A stretch of DNA of 64,000 bases from Rhodococcus rhodnii NBRC 100604 (GTDB taxonomy: Bacteria; Actinomycetota; Actinomycetes; Mycobacteriales; Mycobacteriaceae). The notes beneath the pieces are model-generated. The model made no database searches and was not told where the DNA came from. It saw nothing but the letters and a program-made list of their open reading frames with translations. The DNA is taken from contig NZ_BCXD01000006.1 of NCBI RefSeq assembly GCF_001894925.1, positions 186,001 to 250,000 of the forward strand. The letters are read 5' to 3'. Made by a program: the position numbers and the translations under genes. Below are positions 9,882 through 19,164 of the stretch, in pieces. How positions within the stretch are numbered: the first letter of the stretch is position 1; every line of letters begins with the position of its first letter.

Positions 9882-10477
9882 CACTCCAGTTTGCCCGCGA
9901 CCCACACGACTCGCTGGGCGAGGTGATCGAGCGCGACGAGCGTCGTCTCCTCGAGTTCGTTGGTGTTGTCCGGGCCGGTGACATGGCTGACGCCGTACGG
10001 GTTTCCGTCCGCGAACTTGAGTGCGTCGGTGTAGCCCGGCGGAACGATGACCCCGCCGAAGTGCATGAGCGACGTGTAGAGCGCCGTGAGCGTCGTCTCC
10101 TGGCCGCCGTGCAGCGTCTGGCTCGACGTGTACGCCGCGTACACCTTGTTCGCGAGCTTGCCTTCCGCCCACAGTCCGCCGAGTCCGTCCATGAACGCCT
10201 GGAAGGGCCCCGCCGTCGCGCCGAACCGGGTCGGCGAGCCGAGGATCACCGCGTCCGCCCACACGAGATCGTCGCCCGTCGCGGCCGGTTCGTCCTTCGT
10301 CGCTTCGTAGTTCGCCGACCAGGCCGGGTTGTTCGCGAAGGTCGACGGATCGCGGGTCTCGGCGATGTGCCGCAGCCGGACCTCCGCGCCCGCGTTCTCG
10401 CCCGCCATCGAAAGACGTTGGGCCATCTTGGTTCCGTGCCCGGTGGAGGAGTAGTACACGATCGCGAGCTTGGTCAT
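9878..10477 (-). CDS. wrbA: NAD(P)H:quinone oxidoreductase, WrbA type
   Basis: The 199-residue flavodoxin-fold protein has the FMN phosphate loop YYSSTGHGTKMA at the N-terminus, the SPTRFGATAGPFQAFMDG segment and the SSQTLHGGQETTL motif diagnostic of WrbA-type tetrameric quinone reductases. The family reduces quinones by two electrons with NAD(P)H. ATG at 10477 follows AAAGG. It is the first gene of a two-gene operon with the pirin, overlapping by 4 bp. Confidence 0.92.
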   Translation of the reverse strand: MTKLAIVYYSSTGHGTKMAQRLSMAGENAGAEVRLRHIAETRDPSTFANNPAWSANYEATKDEPAATGDDLVWADAVILGSPTRFGATAGPFQAFMDGLGGLWAEGKLANKVYAAYTSSQTLHGGQETTLTALYTSLMHFGGVIVPPGYTDALKFADGNPYGVSHVTGPDNTNELEETTLVALDHLAQRVVWVAGKLEW

Positions 10478-10569
10478 CGGCTGCCTTTCGTCGGAGCGCG
10501 CGTGCCGTCCGGTCACGTCGATGCCCACGCTAGAACCGCCACCTCGCTCGCCGCGGGCGTTCCAGCAGA

Positions 10570-11568
10570 TCAGGCGGGTGACGCCTGCCCCATGTCCCGG
10601 GTGCTCGGCGGGTCGGCGCCCGGCCGTGCGACGGTGAGCGCGGACGAGCGCGCCGCCCACTCGAGTGCCGTGCGCACGTCGTCGAGAGATGCGGCGGCGA
10701 GCCGGTCGCGCGCCCCGCGTCCCAGCAACCCCGCGCGCAGCAGCGCGTCGATCAGTCCCGACATGAAGGCGTCGCCCGCGCCGACGGTGTCGACCACCTC
10801 GGCGGGCACTGCGGGAACCTCCACGATTCCCGCGCCGCACGCCGCGACGGCGCCCTGCGCGCCGCGCGTGACGACGACGAGAGCAGGACCGCCCGGCGCG
10901 AGCAGCGCCACGGCGGTGTCGACCGGATCGCCGCCGCCGGTGAGCCACGCGAGGTCCTCGTCGCTCGCCTTCACGACGTCCGCGAGCGCGCACCACTGCA
11001 TGATCCGGTCGCGGGCCGCGGCGGGATCGTCGACGAGGGTCGCCCGGACGTTGGGGTCGTAGCTGACCGTCGCTCCCGGCCGCCGCGCCGCAACGAGTGC
11101 GCGGACGGCCTCGGCGCCGGGATCGAGCAGCGTCGCGATGGAACCGGTGTGGACGTGACCGGCGGGAGGCGGTGTGACGTCGGCGGGCAGCGCCCACCGC
11201 AGATCGAAGGTGTACGTCGCGCCGGCGCGCTCGTCGAGTTCCGCGAGGGCCGTCGACGTCCGCGCGGAATCGGGATCGCCGTCGCTCCCGGACACGACGC
11301 TCCCGGGCGCGAGGGCGACGTCGGACGCCGCGAGGTGAGCGGCGATGCGGTCGCCCCGCGCGTCGTCGGCGAAGCGCGTCAGGAACGCCACGGAACGGCC
11401 GAGCCGCCCGAGCCCGACGGCGACGTTGAGTGGGCTGCCACCGACGTGTTCGTGCGCGTCGCCGCCGCGGGGCGCGACGATGTCGACGAGGGACTCGCCG
11501 ACGACGAGCACGCTCTCGTCGGCGGGTGCGGACCCTGCGGTGAGCGCTGTCTCTTCACGGCCGTCCAT
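10570..11568 (-). CDS. PfkB-family carbohydrate kinase (fructokinase-like)
   Basis: The 332-residue protein has the ribokinase/PfkB signatures: N-terminal GGSPLNVAVGLGRLG (about 44-58) and C-terminal DTVGAGDAFMSG (about 258-269) containing the catalytic Asp and anion hole. The family phosphorylates sugars or nucleosides with ATP. The pattern is closest to bacterial fructokinases, but sugar specificity is not certain. TAGGTT ends 8 bases before the ATG and no Shine-Dalgarno is visible, so the transcript may be leaderless. No sugar transporter is adjacent. Confidence 0.87.
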   Translation of the reverse strand: MDGREETALTAGSAPADESVLVVGESLVDIVAPRGGDAHEHVGGSPLNVAVGLGRLGRSVAFLTRFADDARGDRIAAHLAASDVALAPGSVVSGSDGDPDSARTSTALAELDERAGATYTFDLRWALPADVTPPPAGHVHTGSIATLLDPGAEAVRALVAARRPGATVSYDPNVRATLVDDPAAARDRIMQWCALADVVKASDEDLAWLTGGGDPVDTAVALLAPGGPALVVVTRGAQGAVAACGAGIVEVPAVPAEVVDTVGAGDAFMSGLIDALLRAGLLGRGARDRLAAASLDDVRTALEWAARSSALTVARPGADPPSTRDMGQASPA

Positions 11569-11631
11569 GCTCGACGAACCTACCGGGCCGGACCCGCCGG
11601 GACGAACGACCGGGAGCGAGTCGCGCCCGCC

Positions 11632-12381
11632 TCACTCGGTGACGGGTTCGGCCATCGTCTCGACGATTCGCTGTGCGAGCGTGGCGAGTTTGACGTTCTC
11701 GCGCTGCGACGCCTCGACGAGGAACTCGAAGGCCGCGTCCGCGGAGATCGACCGCAGCGCCATGAGGATCCCCTTCGCCTGCTCGATCGTCGCCCGCGTC
11801 TGCATGGCACGTCGCAGGCCGTCGATCTCGGCGTGCGCGTCCGCGGCGTTGTGCGCGACGGTGAGCACGTTCTCGGCGGACGAGGTGTAGACGCGCAGCA
11901 GTGCCGCGTCCAGATCGCTGAAGCCGTGATCGCCGAGGCTGTAGAGATTGAGCGACCCGACCATCCCCGCGGCGGCGATCCGCAGCGGAGCCGACAGGAA
12001 GCTGTGGACGGGCGGGCTCGTCGCGCGGGCCGTGAACGCGGGCCACATCCGCACGGCGCCGGACCACGACGCGCGGACGACGCGGCCGAGGCCGGGGGCA
12101 TCGAGTGTCGGACCCTCGCCGGTCGCGTACTGATGCCGATCGATCTCGACGACGGCCGCATCGGTGTAGGCCGTCGTCTCCGCGCGGTCCGGCCGCTCGA
12201 GCAATGTGATGCCCGCGAGTTCGGCATCGGGGAACGTGTCGACGACCTGCCCGCACAGGTCGTTCATGAGTTTGTAGACCTGCGGTCTGTTCTGCAGGCT
12301 CCGAGAGATTCCTTCGAGTGCCGCGCCGACCGCGTCGACGCGAGCGAGCGCGTCGGGTCCGGTCGAATCCCGGTCGAACAT
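11632..12381 (-). CDS. GAF and ANTAR domain protein (RNA-binding antiterminator type)
   Basis: This 249-residue protein has an N-terminal GAF sensor (about 20-165) and a C-terminal ANTAR domain (about 185-240) with RATIEQAKGILMALRSISAD, the conserved three-helix RNA-binding element. ANTAR proteins bind two-hairpin leader RNAs and prevent transcription termination. Its own 5' leader (12382-12459) holds overlapping, mutually exclusive hairpins, which makes autogenous control plausible. ATG at 12381 follows GAGGT at a longish distance. GAF ligand unknown. Confidence 0.9.
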   Translation of the reverse strand: MFDRDSTGPDALARVDAVGAALEGISRSLQNRPQVYKLMNDLCGQVVDTFPDAELAGITLLERPDRAETTAYTDAAVVEIDRHQYATGEGPTLDAPGLGRVVRASWSGAVRMWPAFTARATSPPVHSFLSAPLRIAAAGMVGSLNLYSLGDHGFSDLDAALLRVYTSSAENVLTVAHNAADAHAEIDGLRRAMQTRATIEQAKGILMALRSISADAAFEFLVEASQRENVKLATLAQRIVETMAEPVTE

Positions 12382-12407
12382 CCGTCTCGATACCTCGCAT
12401 CTGCCGA

Positions 12408-12471
12408 GGCAGGTGTGGACACCTGCCGATCTCGATCGGCAGGTGTCTCTACCGAAGCTCGACCAAATATA
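12408..12471 (-). promoter_or_regulatory. Promoter and hairpin leader of the GAF-ANTAR gene
   Basis: Reading on the minus strand, a TATATT -10 element lies at 12466-12471, about 85 bases before the ATG. The leader then carries three related 9-base units: ACACCTGCC (12438-12446), GGCAGGTGT (12419-12427) and ACACCTGCC (12408-12416). The middle unit can pair with the first, giving a 13-bp stem with a 2-base loop (12419-12446), or with the last, giving a 9-bp stem with a 2-base loop (12408-12427), but not with both. No U-run follows, so it is not a classical terminator. An array of protein-binding sites is the main alternative. Confidence 0.55.
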
Positions 12472-12568
12472 ACGGGACGGTCGTGCACAAATCTCACCAC
12501 CACACCGCAGTGGGAGAAACTGCAGCTCGGGGCACGTGCCACATCCGGTCGCCGAGTCCGCGAACAAG

Positions 12569-12582
12569 ATACCGCGCGGTAT
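12569..12582. promoter_or_regulatory. 14-bp perfect palindrome upstream of the acyltransferase gene
   Basis: The 325 bp between the ANTAR gene and the acyltransferase gene (12382-12706) hold no gene. Besides the ANTAR promoter and leader they contain ATACCGCGCGGTAT, a perfect palindrome, and a second partial copy, GATACCGCC, about 20 bp on. A GATAAT element at 12634-12639 could be the -10 of the acyltransferase promoter, with a leader of about 60 bases. The palindrome may be an operator. Nothing else is evident here. Confidence 0.35.
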
Positions 12583-12706
12583 GAGATTGTGCGGCACGAT
12601 ACCGCCGATTCCCGGTGCGCCGCGGGCAGTGTGGATAATCGGACTGGATCCCCCGCGTGATTCCTCGTGGTTCACGCGTGCCCGAAGACAGGATGGACTT
12701 CGTTTC

Positions 12707-14806
12707 GTGACCGCTTCCGACCACGCAGTGACCGGCGCGTCCGCAGCGCACGGCACCGCAGCGCCGGAGCGGACCGCGGCCAACCCGTACCGCTACGACC
12801 TCGACGGATTGCGCGGAATCGCGATCGGACTCGTCGTCGTCTATCACGTGTGGTTCGGCCGCGTCTCGGGCGGCGTCGACATCTTCCTCGTCCTGTCCGG
12901 CTTCTTCTTCACCGGAATGCTCGTGCGCCGCGCGACGGCGTCGGGCGGTCCGTCCGTCGTCGAGGTGATCAAACGGACCGTACGGCGGCTCGTACCGGCC
13001 CTCGCGTTGGTGCTTCTCGTCACAGCGATCGTCGTCGCCGTCACGCGGCCCATCACGCAGTGGCGCGGAATCGGCGACCAGCTCATCGCGTCGATCCTGT
13101 ACTTCCAGAACTGGCAGCTCGCGTGGACGCAGTCCGACTACGCCGCCGCGGACGCCTCCGTCAGTCCACTGCAGCACCTGTGGTCGATGTCAGTGCAGGG
13201 GCAGTTCTATCTGCTCGCCCTGCTCGTCATCGCCGCGATCGCGTGGGGCTGCCGCCGCACCGGCCGGATCGGCGCGCTCGTGCCCGTCCTCACCGTCGTC
13301 GTGGCGACGGGCACCGTCGCGTCGTTCGTGTACGCGACGCTCGAGTCGAACGCCGACCAGGCGCGGGCGTACTACGACAGCGGCGCCCGGCTGTGGGAGC
13401 TGCTCGCCGGTGCCCTCCTCGCGCTCGTGATCCACCGCGTCTCGCTCCCGCTCCTGCTGCGCCGGCTGCTCGCGCTCGCGGGCTTCGTCGTCGTGCTGGG
13501 CTGCGGCATCGTCATCGACGGCGGCGCCGAGTTCCCGGGCCCGCTCGCCCTCGTCCCCGTCGGTGCGGCCCTCGCGCTGATCCTCGCCGGCGCCGGGCCG
13601 GGACGGCAGCCGTACATCGTCGGGATGCTCGCCCGCAAGCCGTTCGTCGAGCTCGGCGCGATCGCCTACGCGCTCTACCTGTGGCACTGGCCGCTGTTCG
13701 TCTTCTACCTCTACGCGGAGGGCGGCGACGACGTCGACCTCGTGCAGGGGCTCGGCATCGTCTTCGCATCGCTCGTCCTGGCGTGGCTCACGAACCGCTA
13801 CGTCGAGAAGCCCTTCACCGCACGCGAGAAGCCGCGCGGCCCCGCGCTCTACTGGCGGCGCGCCCTCACACCGATCGTGGCGCTCATGACCGTCGCCGTC
13901 CTCGCGGTGCCGGCCGGGTGGACCTGGTACCTGTCCAATCACGTCTCGACGACGACCGAGGCGGTGCCGCTCGATCCGCGCACCCACCCCGGCGCCCTCA
14001 CCCTCATCGACGGCGTCCCCACACCCAAGGCGCCCGTCGCGCCGAGCGTGCTGCAAGCGCCGTCCGACTACCCGCAGCCCACCGTCGACGGGTGCATCAC
14101 CGAGTTCAACCACACCGACGTGCTCACGTGCGCGTACGGCGACGTCGAGTCGCCGATCTCCATCGCGGTCATCGGCAGCTCCCATGCCGAGCACTGGATG
14201 CCCGCGCTCGACGAGATCGGCAAGGCCCGCGGCATCCGGATGCAGACCTACCTCAAGATGGGCTGCCCCATCACGCTCGGCGAGGCGGGGGCCGCCCCCG
14301 ACGCCCCGGCCGACTGCCGCGACTGGTCCGAAGGGGTCGTCGCGCAGCTCGCGATCGATCAGCCGGCGTGGGTGTTCACGACGTCCACACGGCCGAACCC
14401 GGAGGCGCCGGGGGACTTCACCCCGCCCGAGTACATCGAGCTGTGGGCGCGCCTCGCGGACCTCGGCATCCCGCTGCTGGCGATGCGGGACACGCCGTGG
14501 CTGCACGACGACGGCGTCGCCTACTCCGCGGTGGACTGCATCGCCGACGGCGGCACCCCCACCACGTGCGGCATGCCGCGCGACGCCGCGCTCTCGCCGG
14601 TCGATCCCGCTCTCGTTCCGGCGGCGGCGTTCCCGCTGGTGTTCCCGATGGACATGAACGACGCGGTGTGCGACGACCGCGTGTGCCGGGCGGTGCAGGG
14701 CAACGTGTTCGTCTACCACGACGCCCACCACCTGTCGGCGTCCTACGTGCGCACGATGATCCCCGAGCTCGACCGGCGGCTGGGATTCACCACCGGGTGG
14801 TGGTAG
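12707..14806 (+). CDS. Membrane acyltransferase (OafA/YrhL type) with C-terminal SGNH domain
   Basis: The 699-residue protein has an N-terminal acyltransferase-3 domain with about ten membrane segments, beginning YRYDLDGLRGIAIGLVVVYHV (catalytic-type His at the end of helix 1), followed by an extracytoplasmic SGNH-like domain from about residue 450 with the block-I motif GSSHAEHW (about 489). Such proteins O-acylate surface polysaccharides or lipids. GTG at 12707 is preceded by AGGATGG; an earlier in-frame ATG would add an unsupported N-terminus. It overlaps the convergent TetR gene by 20 bp. The acceptor is unknown. Confidence 0.9.
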   Translation: MTASDHAVTGASAAHGTAAPERTAANPYRYDLDGLRGIAIGLVVVYHVWFGRVSGGVDIFLVLSGFFFTGMLVRRATASGGPSVVEVIKRTVRRLVPALALVLLVTAIVVAVTRPITQWRGIGDQLIASILYFQNWQLAWTQSDYAAADASVSPLQHLWSMSVQGQFYLLALLVIAAIAWGCRRTGRIGALVPVLTVVVATGTVASFVYATLESNADQARAYYDSGARLWELLAGALLALVIHRVSLPLLLRRLLALAGFVVVLGCGIVIDGGAEFPGPLALVPVGAALALILAGAGPGRQPYIVGMLARKPFVELGAIAYALYLWHWPLFVFYLYAEGGDDVDLVQGLGIVFASLVLAWLTNRYVEKPFTAREKPRGPALYWRRALTPIVALMTVAVLAVPAGWTWYLSNHVSTTTEAVPLDPRTHPGALTLIDGVPTPKAPVAPSVLQAPSDYPQPTVDGCITEFNHTDVLTCAYGDVESPISIAVIGSSHAEHWMPALDEIGKARGIRMQTYLKMGCPITLGEAGAAPDAPADCRDWSEGVVAQLAIDQPAWVFTTSTRPNPEAPGDFTPPEYIELWARLADLGIPLLAMRDTPWLHDDGVAYSAVDCIADGGTPTTCGMPRDAALSPVDPALVPAAAFPLVFPMDMNDAVCDDRVCRAVQGNVFVYHDAHHLSASYVRTMIPELDRRLGFTTGWW

Positions 14807-15410
14807 CCGCTCCGCCCAGGCCGCAGCCGATCAGCGACCAGAACTCGTCGAGGCGCGCGCGCAGCGCGGCGTCCTCGTTCGACGTGATGTGCACCCGATG
14901 GGCGCCGAACATCATCGCCGTGAGCACACGGGCGAGCGCGTCGACGTCGACGGTCGGCGCGATCGCCCCGGAGTCGGACGCGGTCACCGCGAACCGGGCG
15001 AAGGTGTCGCCGAGGGTGTTCAGCAGGACGACGCGCCGTTCGAACGGCACGTCGTCGGACGTCGCGATCGAGCACGCGGCACGCAGCACCGGGCCGCGCT
15101 CGATGAGGTCGGCGACGATGTGGGTGAAGAAGACCATGCGCTCGAGCGGGTCCGACGTGTGCGAACCGTCGGTCGCGACCTTCTCGGCATGGACGATCGC
15201 CTGCGTGCCCGCGTCGACGATCGCGTCGACGAGATAGTCCTTGCTGGGGAAGTGATAGTAGAGGGCGCCCTTCGTGACGCCGACCGCCGAGACGATGTCG
15301 GTCAGTGCAGTGGCGGCGACTCCCCGTTCGGCGACGTGGAGCGCGGCGCTCGTGAGGATCGAGGCTCGCGTGGCCAGTGCACGGTCCTGCATCTGAACTC
15401 GGCTGCGCAT
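14787..15410 (-). CDS. TetR-family transcriptional regulator
   Basis: The 207-residue protein has an N-terminal TetR helix-turn-helix: ALTDIVSAVGVTKGALYYHF (about 38-57), followed by FPSKDYLVDAIVDAG. The C-terminal ligand-binding domain is not assignable. The ATG at 15410 has GAGGAG four to five bases upstream. Its 3' end overlaps the acyltransferase gene tail-to-tail, so that gene is not an obvious target; no divergent partner exists because the TraR gene upstream points the same way. Confidence 0.88.
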   Translation of the reverse strand: MRSRVQMQDRALATRASILTSAALHVAERGVAATALTDIVSAVGVTKGALYYHFPSKDYLVDAIVDAGTQAIVHAEKVATDGSHTSDPLERMVFFTHIVADLIERGPVLRAACSIATSDDVPFERRVVLLNTLGDTFARFAVTASDSGAIAPTVDVDALARVLTAMMFGAHRVHITSNEDAALRARLDEFWSLIGCGLGGAATTTRW

Positions 15411-15484
15411 GGGGCTCCTCACTGTCGAGACCGTCGATCGAGCGGGCCCCGTAATACTTCCAGAGGCGGCCGAGCGCTGCGCGG

Positions 15485-15853
15485 TCAGCTGCAGTCGATG
15501 CAGGTCGTGGCTGCAGGGAGGGCCTCGAGCCGGGCCGGAGCGATGGCGCGGCCGCACGCGCGGCACCGTCCGTACTCGCCCGAAGCGAGCCGGGCACGTG
15601 CCGACTCGAGTTCGTCGCGCTCGCGGCGCGCCTGCGTGAGCAGCGCCGCGACCTGAGCCCGCTCGAACGCGATCGTCGACCCCTCGGGGTCGTGCTCGTC
15701 GTCGTCGGTGCTCAGCCGCGAACTCTCGACGATGTCGTCGAAACGCCGGGTCAGCGACGCGATACGTGCGTCGACCGCCCGGCGTTCGGCGTCGACCAGC
15801 GAAGCGGCGTCGATCGGCGAAGCGGGGTCGATCGGCGAGGCGGGGTCGTTCAC
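15485..15853 (-). CDS. TraR/DksA-type zinc-finger protein
   Basis: The 122-residue protein has a helical N-terminal half and a C-terminal four-cysteine finger, [17 protein letters not shown] followed by CIDC, as in TraR/DksA proteins that enter the RNA polymerase secondary channel. The coiled-coil tip acidic pair of true DksA is not clear, so function may differ. The GTG start overlaps the LLM oxidoreductase stop in GTGA. The first 18 residues contain a repeated DPASPI unit encoded by an 18-bp tandem repeat (15801-15853), a likely site of length variation. Confidence 0.85.
   Translation of the reverse strand: MNDPASPIDPASPIDAASLVDAERRAVDARIASLTRRFDDIVESSRLSTDDDEHDPEGSTIAFERAQVAALLTQARRERDELESARARLASGEYGRCRACGRAIAPARLEALPAATTCIDCS
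15801..15853. repeat. 18-bp tandem repeat, about three units
   Basis: Units start at 15801, 15819 and 15837, each close to GAAGCGGGGTCGATCGGC; the third is partial and runs into the start codon of the TraR/DksA gene. It encodes the repeated DPASPI near the protein N-terminus. Multiples of 18 keep the frame. Confidence 0.8.
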
Positions 15854-16893
15854 GTCGCCGCCGGGGCGGTCAGGCCCACGGCATCGGCGAGAAGGTCGAC
15901 GGAATGCAGCATCGCGTCCGCGTTCGGTGCAGACGGCACGACGATCAGTTCGTCGGCATCGGCGTGCTGCGCGAACTCGGCCAGGTACGCCGCGACCTCG
16001 GGCCCGGTGCCGACGCCCGAGTAGCGCTGCATCTGCAGGATCTGCTGCGCGGCCGGGGACTGCATCACCATGTCGATCTCGTCGGGCGAGAAGTGCCGGC
16101 CGCGCCCGACCATCTGCAGAACGCGGCTGCGCGCCGCCGACTCCTGCATCGCGAGCGCCTCCTCGGTCGTGTCCGCCGCGATCGCGTTGACACCGGCGAT
16201 GACGTACGGCTCGGACAGCACTGCGGACGGCGTGAACCGCTCCCGATACAGACGTACGGCCTGGACGAGGCTGTCGGGCGCGAAGTGCGACGCGTTCGCG
16301 TACGGGAGCCCCAGCTGCGCGGCGAGCGACGCACCGAACAGCGACGAGCCCAGGATGTACAGCGGAACGTCCGTGTTCTTGCCGGGGATCGCGTCGACGC
16401 CGGGAACGCGTGACTCGCCCGCGAAGTACGCCTGCAACTCCAGCACGTCCTGCGGGAACCGCTCCGCCGACGACGGCTCACGTCGCAGCGCGTACATCGT
16501 CTTCTGGTCGCTGCCGGGCGCACGGCCCAGACCGAGATCGATGCGTCCCGGATGCAGCGTCGCGAGCGTGCCGAACTGCTCGGCGATCACGAGCGGCGAA
16601 TGATTGGGCAGCATGATCCCGCCCGCGCCGAGCCGGATGTTCTCGGTGTGGGCGGCGACGTGCGCGATGAGGACGCTCGTCGCGGACGACGCGATGCTCG
16701 CCATGTTGTGGTGCTCGGCGTACCAGACGCGGCCGAACCCGCGCCGTTCCGCGAGCTGCGCGAGGCGGACGCTGGTGTCGAAGCTGTCCGCGATCGTCCC
16801 GCCGTCGCGTACGAACGCCAGATCGAGAATCGACAGCGCCGCGGTGGGTGCCGTCTCCTGAGTCGCGCCACCGAGGTCGCTCACATCGTTCAC
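15850..16893 (-). CDS. LLM-class (luciferase-like) flavin-dependent monooxygenase
   Basis: The 347-residue TIM-barrel protein has the LLM pattern [19 protein letters not shown] (about 52-70) and [20 protein letters not shown] (about 88-107), typical of the MsnO8/bacterial-luciferase-like subgroup often annotated as alkanal monooxygenase-like. It would use FMNH2 or F420H2. GTG at 16893 sits 10 bases after AAAGG; two other GTGs nearby are less well spaced. It is the promoter-proximal gene of a pair with the TraR/DksA gene. Confidence 0.87.
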   Translation of the reverse strand: MNDVSDLGGATQETAPTAALSILDLAFVRDGGTIADSFDTSVRLAQLAERRGFGRVWYAEHHNMASIASSATSVLIAHVAAHTENIRLGAGGIMLPNHSPLVIAEQFGTLATLHPGRIDLGLGRAPGSDQKTMYALRREPSSAERFPQDVLELQAYFAGESRVPGVDAIPGKNTDVPLYILGSSLFGASLAAQLGLPYANASHFAPDSLVQAVRLYRERFTPSAVLSEPYVIAGVNAIAADTTEEALAMQESAARSRVLQMVGRGRHFSPDEIDMVMQSPAAQQILQMQRYSGVGTGPEVAAYLAEFAQHADADELIVVPSAPNADAMLHSVDLLADAVGLTAPAAT

Positions 16894-17083
16894 GCCGTGC
16901 ACACCTTTCGATCGTTCTCCCCCACCGCGACAGCGGGCAGGGGCACTGGGCGAACAACGCGCGAGGGGTCCGGTGCATTCCCTCCCGGTGGCCGGGAGCT
17001 GCGCCACCGAACCCGCCGCGGGGTTCCTACCGTCGCGGGACACGGCGACGATCACCACACACGAGGACGACGAGGCGGAACGA

Positions 17084-18640
17084 ATGGCGAGCAATCAGAG
17101 CGGACAGACCGGCGACGACACGTACGACGTCGTCGTCGTCGGGTCGGGCGGCGGCGGCTGCTGCGCGGCGTACACGGCGGCGCGCGAGGGGCTCTCGGTC
17201 CTCATGATCGAGGCGACCGACAAGTTCGGCGGCACGACAGCCTATTCGGGCGGCGGCGGAATGTGGTTCCCTTGCAACGCCGTTCTGCGACGTGCAGGTG
17301 ACGACGACACGCTCGAAGACGCCGCCGAGTACTACCACGCCGTCGTCGGCGACCGCACGCCCCGCGCTCTCCAGGACGCCTACGTGACCGGCGGTGCGCC
17401 GCTCGTCGACTACCTCGAGAAGGACGACCGTCTCGCCTTCGAGGTCCTGCCGTGGCCCGACTACTTCGACAAGGCCCCCAAGGCACGTCCCGGCGGCCGC
17501 CACATCATCCCGTCGCCGCTGCCCGCGAGCGAGCTCGGCGAACGCCGCGCGGACCTGCGGCCCCCGCTCGGAACCGACCGGCTCGGCCATCCGCTGCCCG
17601 ACGACCTCGTCGGCGGACAGGCGCTCATCGGGCGGTTCCTTCGTGCGCTCGACGAGTACCCGCATGCGAGCATGTGGACGAACGCGCCGCTCGAGGAGCT
17701 CGTCACCGACGAGGACGGACGGGTGCGGGGTGTCGTCGTCGCGACCGAGAACGGCCGCCGTACGGTCACGGCTCGCGCGGGTGTGGTGCTCGCGGCCGGC
17801 GGCTTCGAGGCCGACGACGAGATGCGCGCCCAGCACGGCGTGCCCGGCACCGCCCGCGACACGATGGGCCCGTGGGGCAACCTCGGCGCCGCACACCGCG
17901 CCGCGATGGCGATCGGCGCGGACACCGACCTCATGAGCGAGGCATGGTGGTCGCCCGGCATGACCCACCCGGACGGCCGCTCGGCGTTCGCGCTGTGGTT
18001 CACGGGCGGAATCTTCGTGAACGACAGCGGAAATCGCTTCGTCAACGAGTCGGCACCGTACGACCGCCTCGGCCGCGACGTCATCGACCGGATGGCCGAC
18101 GGCACCGTCACGCTCCCGTACTGGATGGTCTACGACCACAAGGAGGGCGACGTCCCGCCGGTCCACGCGACGAACGTCCCGTACTCGCCGACCGAGGAGT
18201 ACGTCGAGGCCGGACTGTGGCGGACCGCCGACACGCTCGAGGGGCTCGCGGAGCAGATCGGCGTTCCCGCAGAGGCCCTCGTCGCCACGGTCGAGCGGTA
18301 CAACAAGCTCGCCGAGACGGGTGTCGACGAGGACTTCGGCCGTGGCGACGAAGCGTACGACCGCGCGTTCGCGGGCGGGAAGTCGCCGCTCGTGCCGATC
18401 GACACCCCGCCGTACCACGCAGCGGCGTTCGGCATCTCCGATCTCGGGACGAAGGGCGGACTGCGCACCGACACGTCCGGCCGAGTTCTGAAGGCCGACG
18501 GCAGCGTCGTCGCGGGGCTCTTCGCGGCCGGCAACACGATGGCGGCGCCGAGCGGCACCGTCTACCCGGGCGGTGGCAATCCCATCGGTACGAGCATGCT
18601 GTTCGGTCACCTCGCGGTGCGGGCCATGACCGAGCGCTGA
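17084..18640 (+). CDS. KstD-like FAD-dependent 3-ketosteroid dehydrogenase family protein
   Basis: The 518-residue protein starts with the FAD dinucleotide motif [13 protein letters not shown] (about 13-25), followed by [13 protein letters not shown], and ends with [18 protein letters not shown]. The latter matches the KstD C-terminal block where Tyr and Gly form the oxyanion-type site that activates the C3 ketone. Length fits KstD enzymes (about 510-570). It could introduce a double bond in a 3-ketosteroid or a related enone. No other sterol gene is adjacent, so the substrate is open. ATG at 17084 follows GAGGCGG. Confidence 0.85.
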   Translation: MASNQSGQTGDDTYDVVVVGSGGGGCCAAYTAAREGLSVLMIEATDKFGGTTAYSGGGGMWFPCNAVLRRAGDDDTLEDAAEYYHAVVGDRTPRALQDAYVTGGAPLVDYLEKDDRLAFEVLPWPDYFDKAPKARPGGRHIIPSPLPASELGERRADLRPPLGTDRLGHPLPDDLVGGQALIGRFLRALDEYPHASMWTNAPLEELVTDEDGRVRGVVVATENGRRTVTARAGVVLAAGGFEADDEMRAQHGVPGTARDTMGPWGNLGAAHRAAMAIGADTDLMSEAWWSPGMTHPDGRSAFALWFTGGIFVNDSGNRFVNESAPYDRLGRDVIDRMADGTVTLPYWMVYDHKEGDVPPVHATNVPYSPTEEYVEAGLWRTADTLEGLAEQIGVPAEALVATVERYNKLAETGVDEDFGRGDEAYDRAFAGGKSPLVPIDTPPYHAAAFGISDLGTKGGLRTDTSGRVLKADGSVVAGLFAAGNTMAAPSGTVYPGGGNPIGTSMLFGHLAVRAMTER

Positions 18641-18684
18641 CCTGCGGCGCAGGGCACGTCCCGCGTGTGGGTACTCTTGCCTGC

Positions 18685-19164
18685 ATGCGGGAAGTGCTCA
18701 CATGGGAAACCTTCGGAACCGCGTCCCGCGAGGTGGCGCAGAGTGTCGTCGACAGCGGGTACGACCCCGACATCGTGATCGCGATCGCCCGTGGCGGGCT
18801 CATCCCCGCCGGTGCGATCTCGTACGCGATGGGGCTCAAGGCCGCGGGCACCCTCAACGTCGAGTTCTACAGTGACGTCGAGGAGACGCTGCCGGATCCG
18901 GTCGTCCTCGAGCCGTTGCTCGACACGAACGCCACGATCGACAAGAAGCTGCTCGTCGTCGACGACGTCGCCGATTCGGGCCGCACCCTCGCCCTCGTGG
19001 TGGACATGCTCACCGAGCATGCCGCCGAGGTGCGATCGGCCGTGATCTACACCAAGCCACGGACGATCATCACCCCCGACTACGCGTGGCGTGAGACCGA
19101 CAAGTGGATCAACTTCCCGTGGTCCACGCTTCCTCCCGTCGAGCGCAAGGCCCTCGAAGCGTAG
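18685..19164 (+). CDS. Phosphoribosyltransferase domain protein
   Basis: The 159-residue protein has the type I PRTase signature LLVVDDVADSGRTLALVV (about 93-110), the PRPP-binding loop with its paired Asp residues, and an upstream IAIARGGLIPAG. It resembles hypoxanthine/xanthine-guanine phosphoribosyltransferase-like proteins of actinobacteria; exact base unknown. TACTCT ends 7 bases before the ATG, giving a probable leaderless mRNA. Its last 56 bp overlap the 3' end of the DUF222-HNH gene on the other strand. Confidence 0.88.
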   Translation: MREVLTWETFGTASREVAQSVVDSGYDPDIVIAIARGGLIPAGAISYAMGLKAAGTLNVEFYSDVEETLPDPVVLEPLLDTNATIDKKLLVVDDVADSGRTLALVVDMLTEHAAEVRSAVIYTKPRTIITPDYAWRETDKWINFPWSTLPPVERKALEA

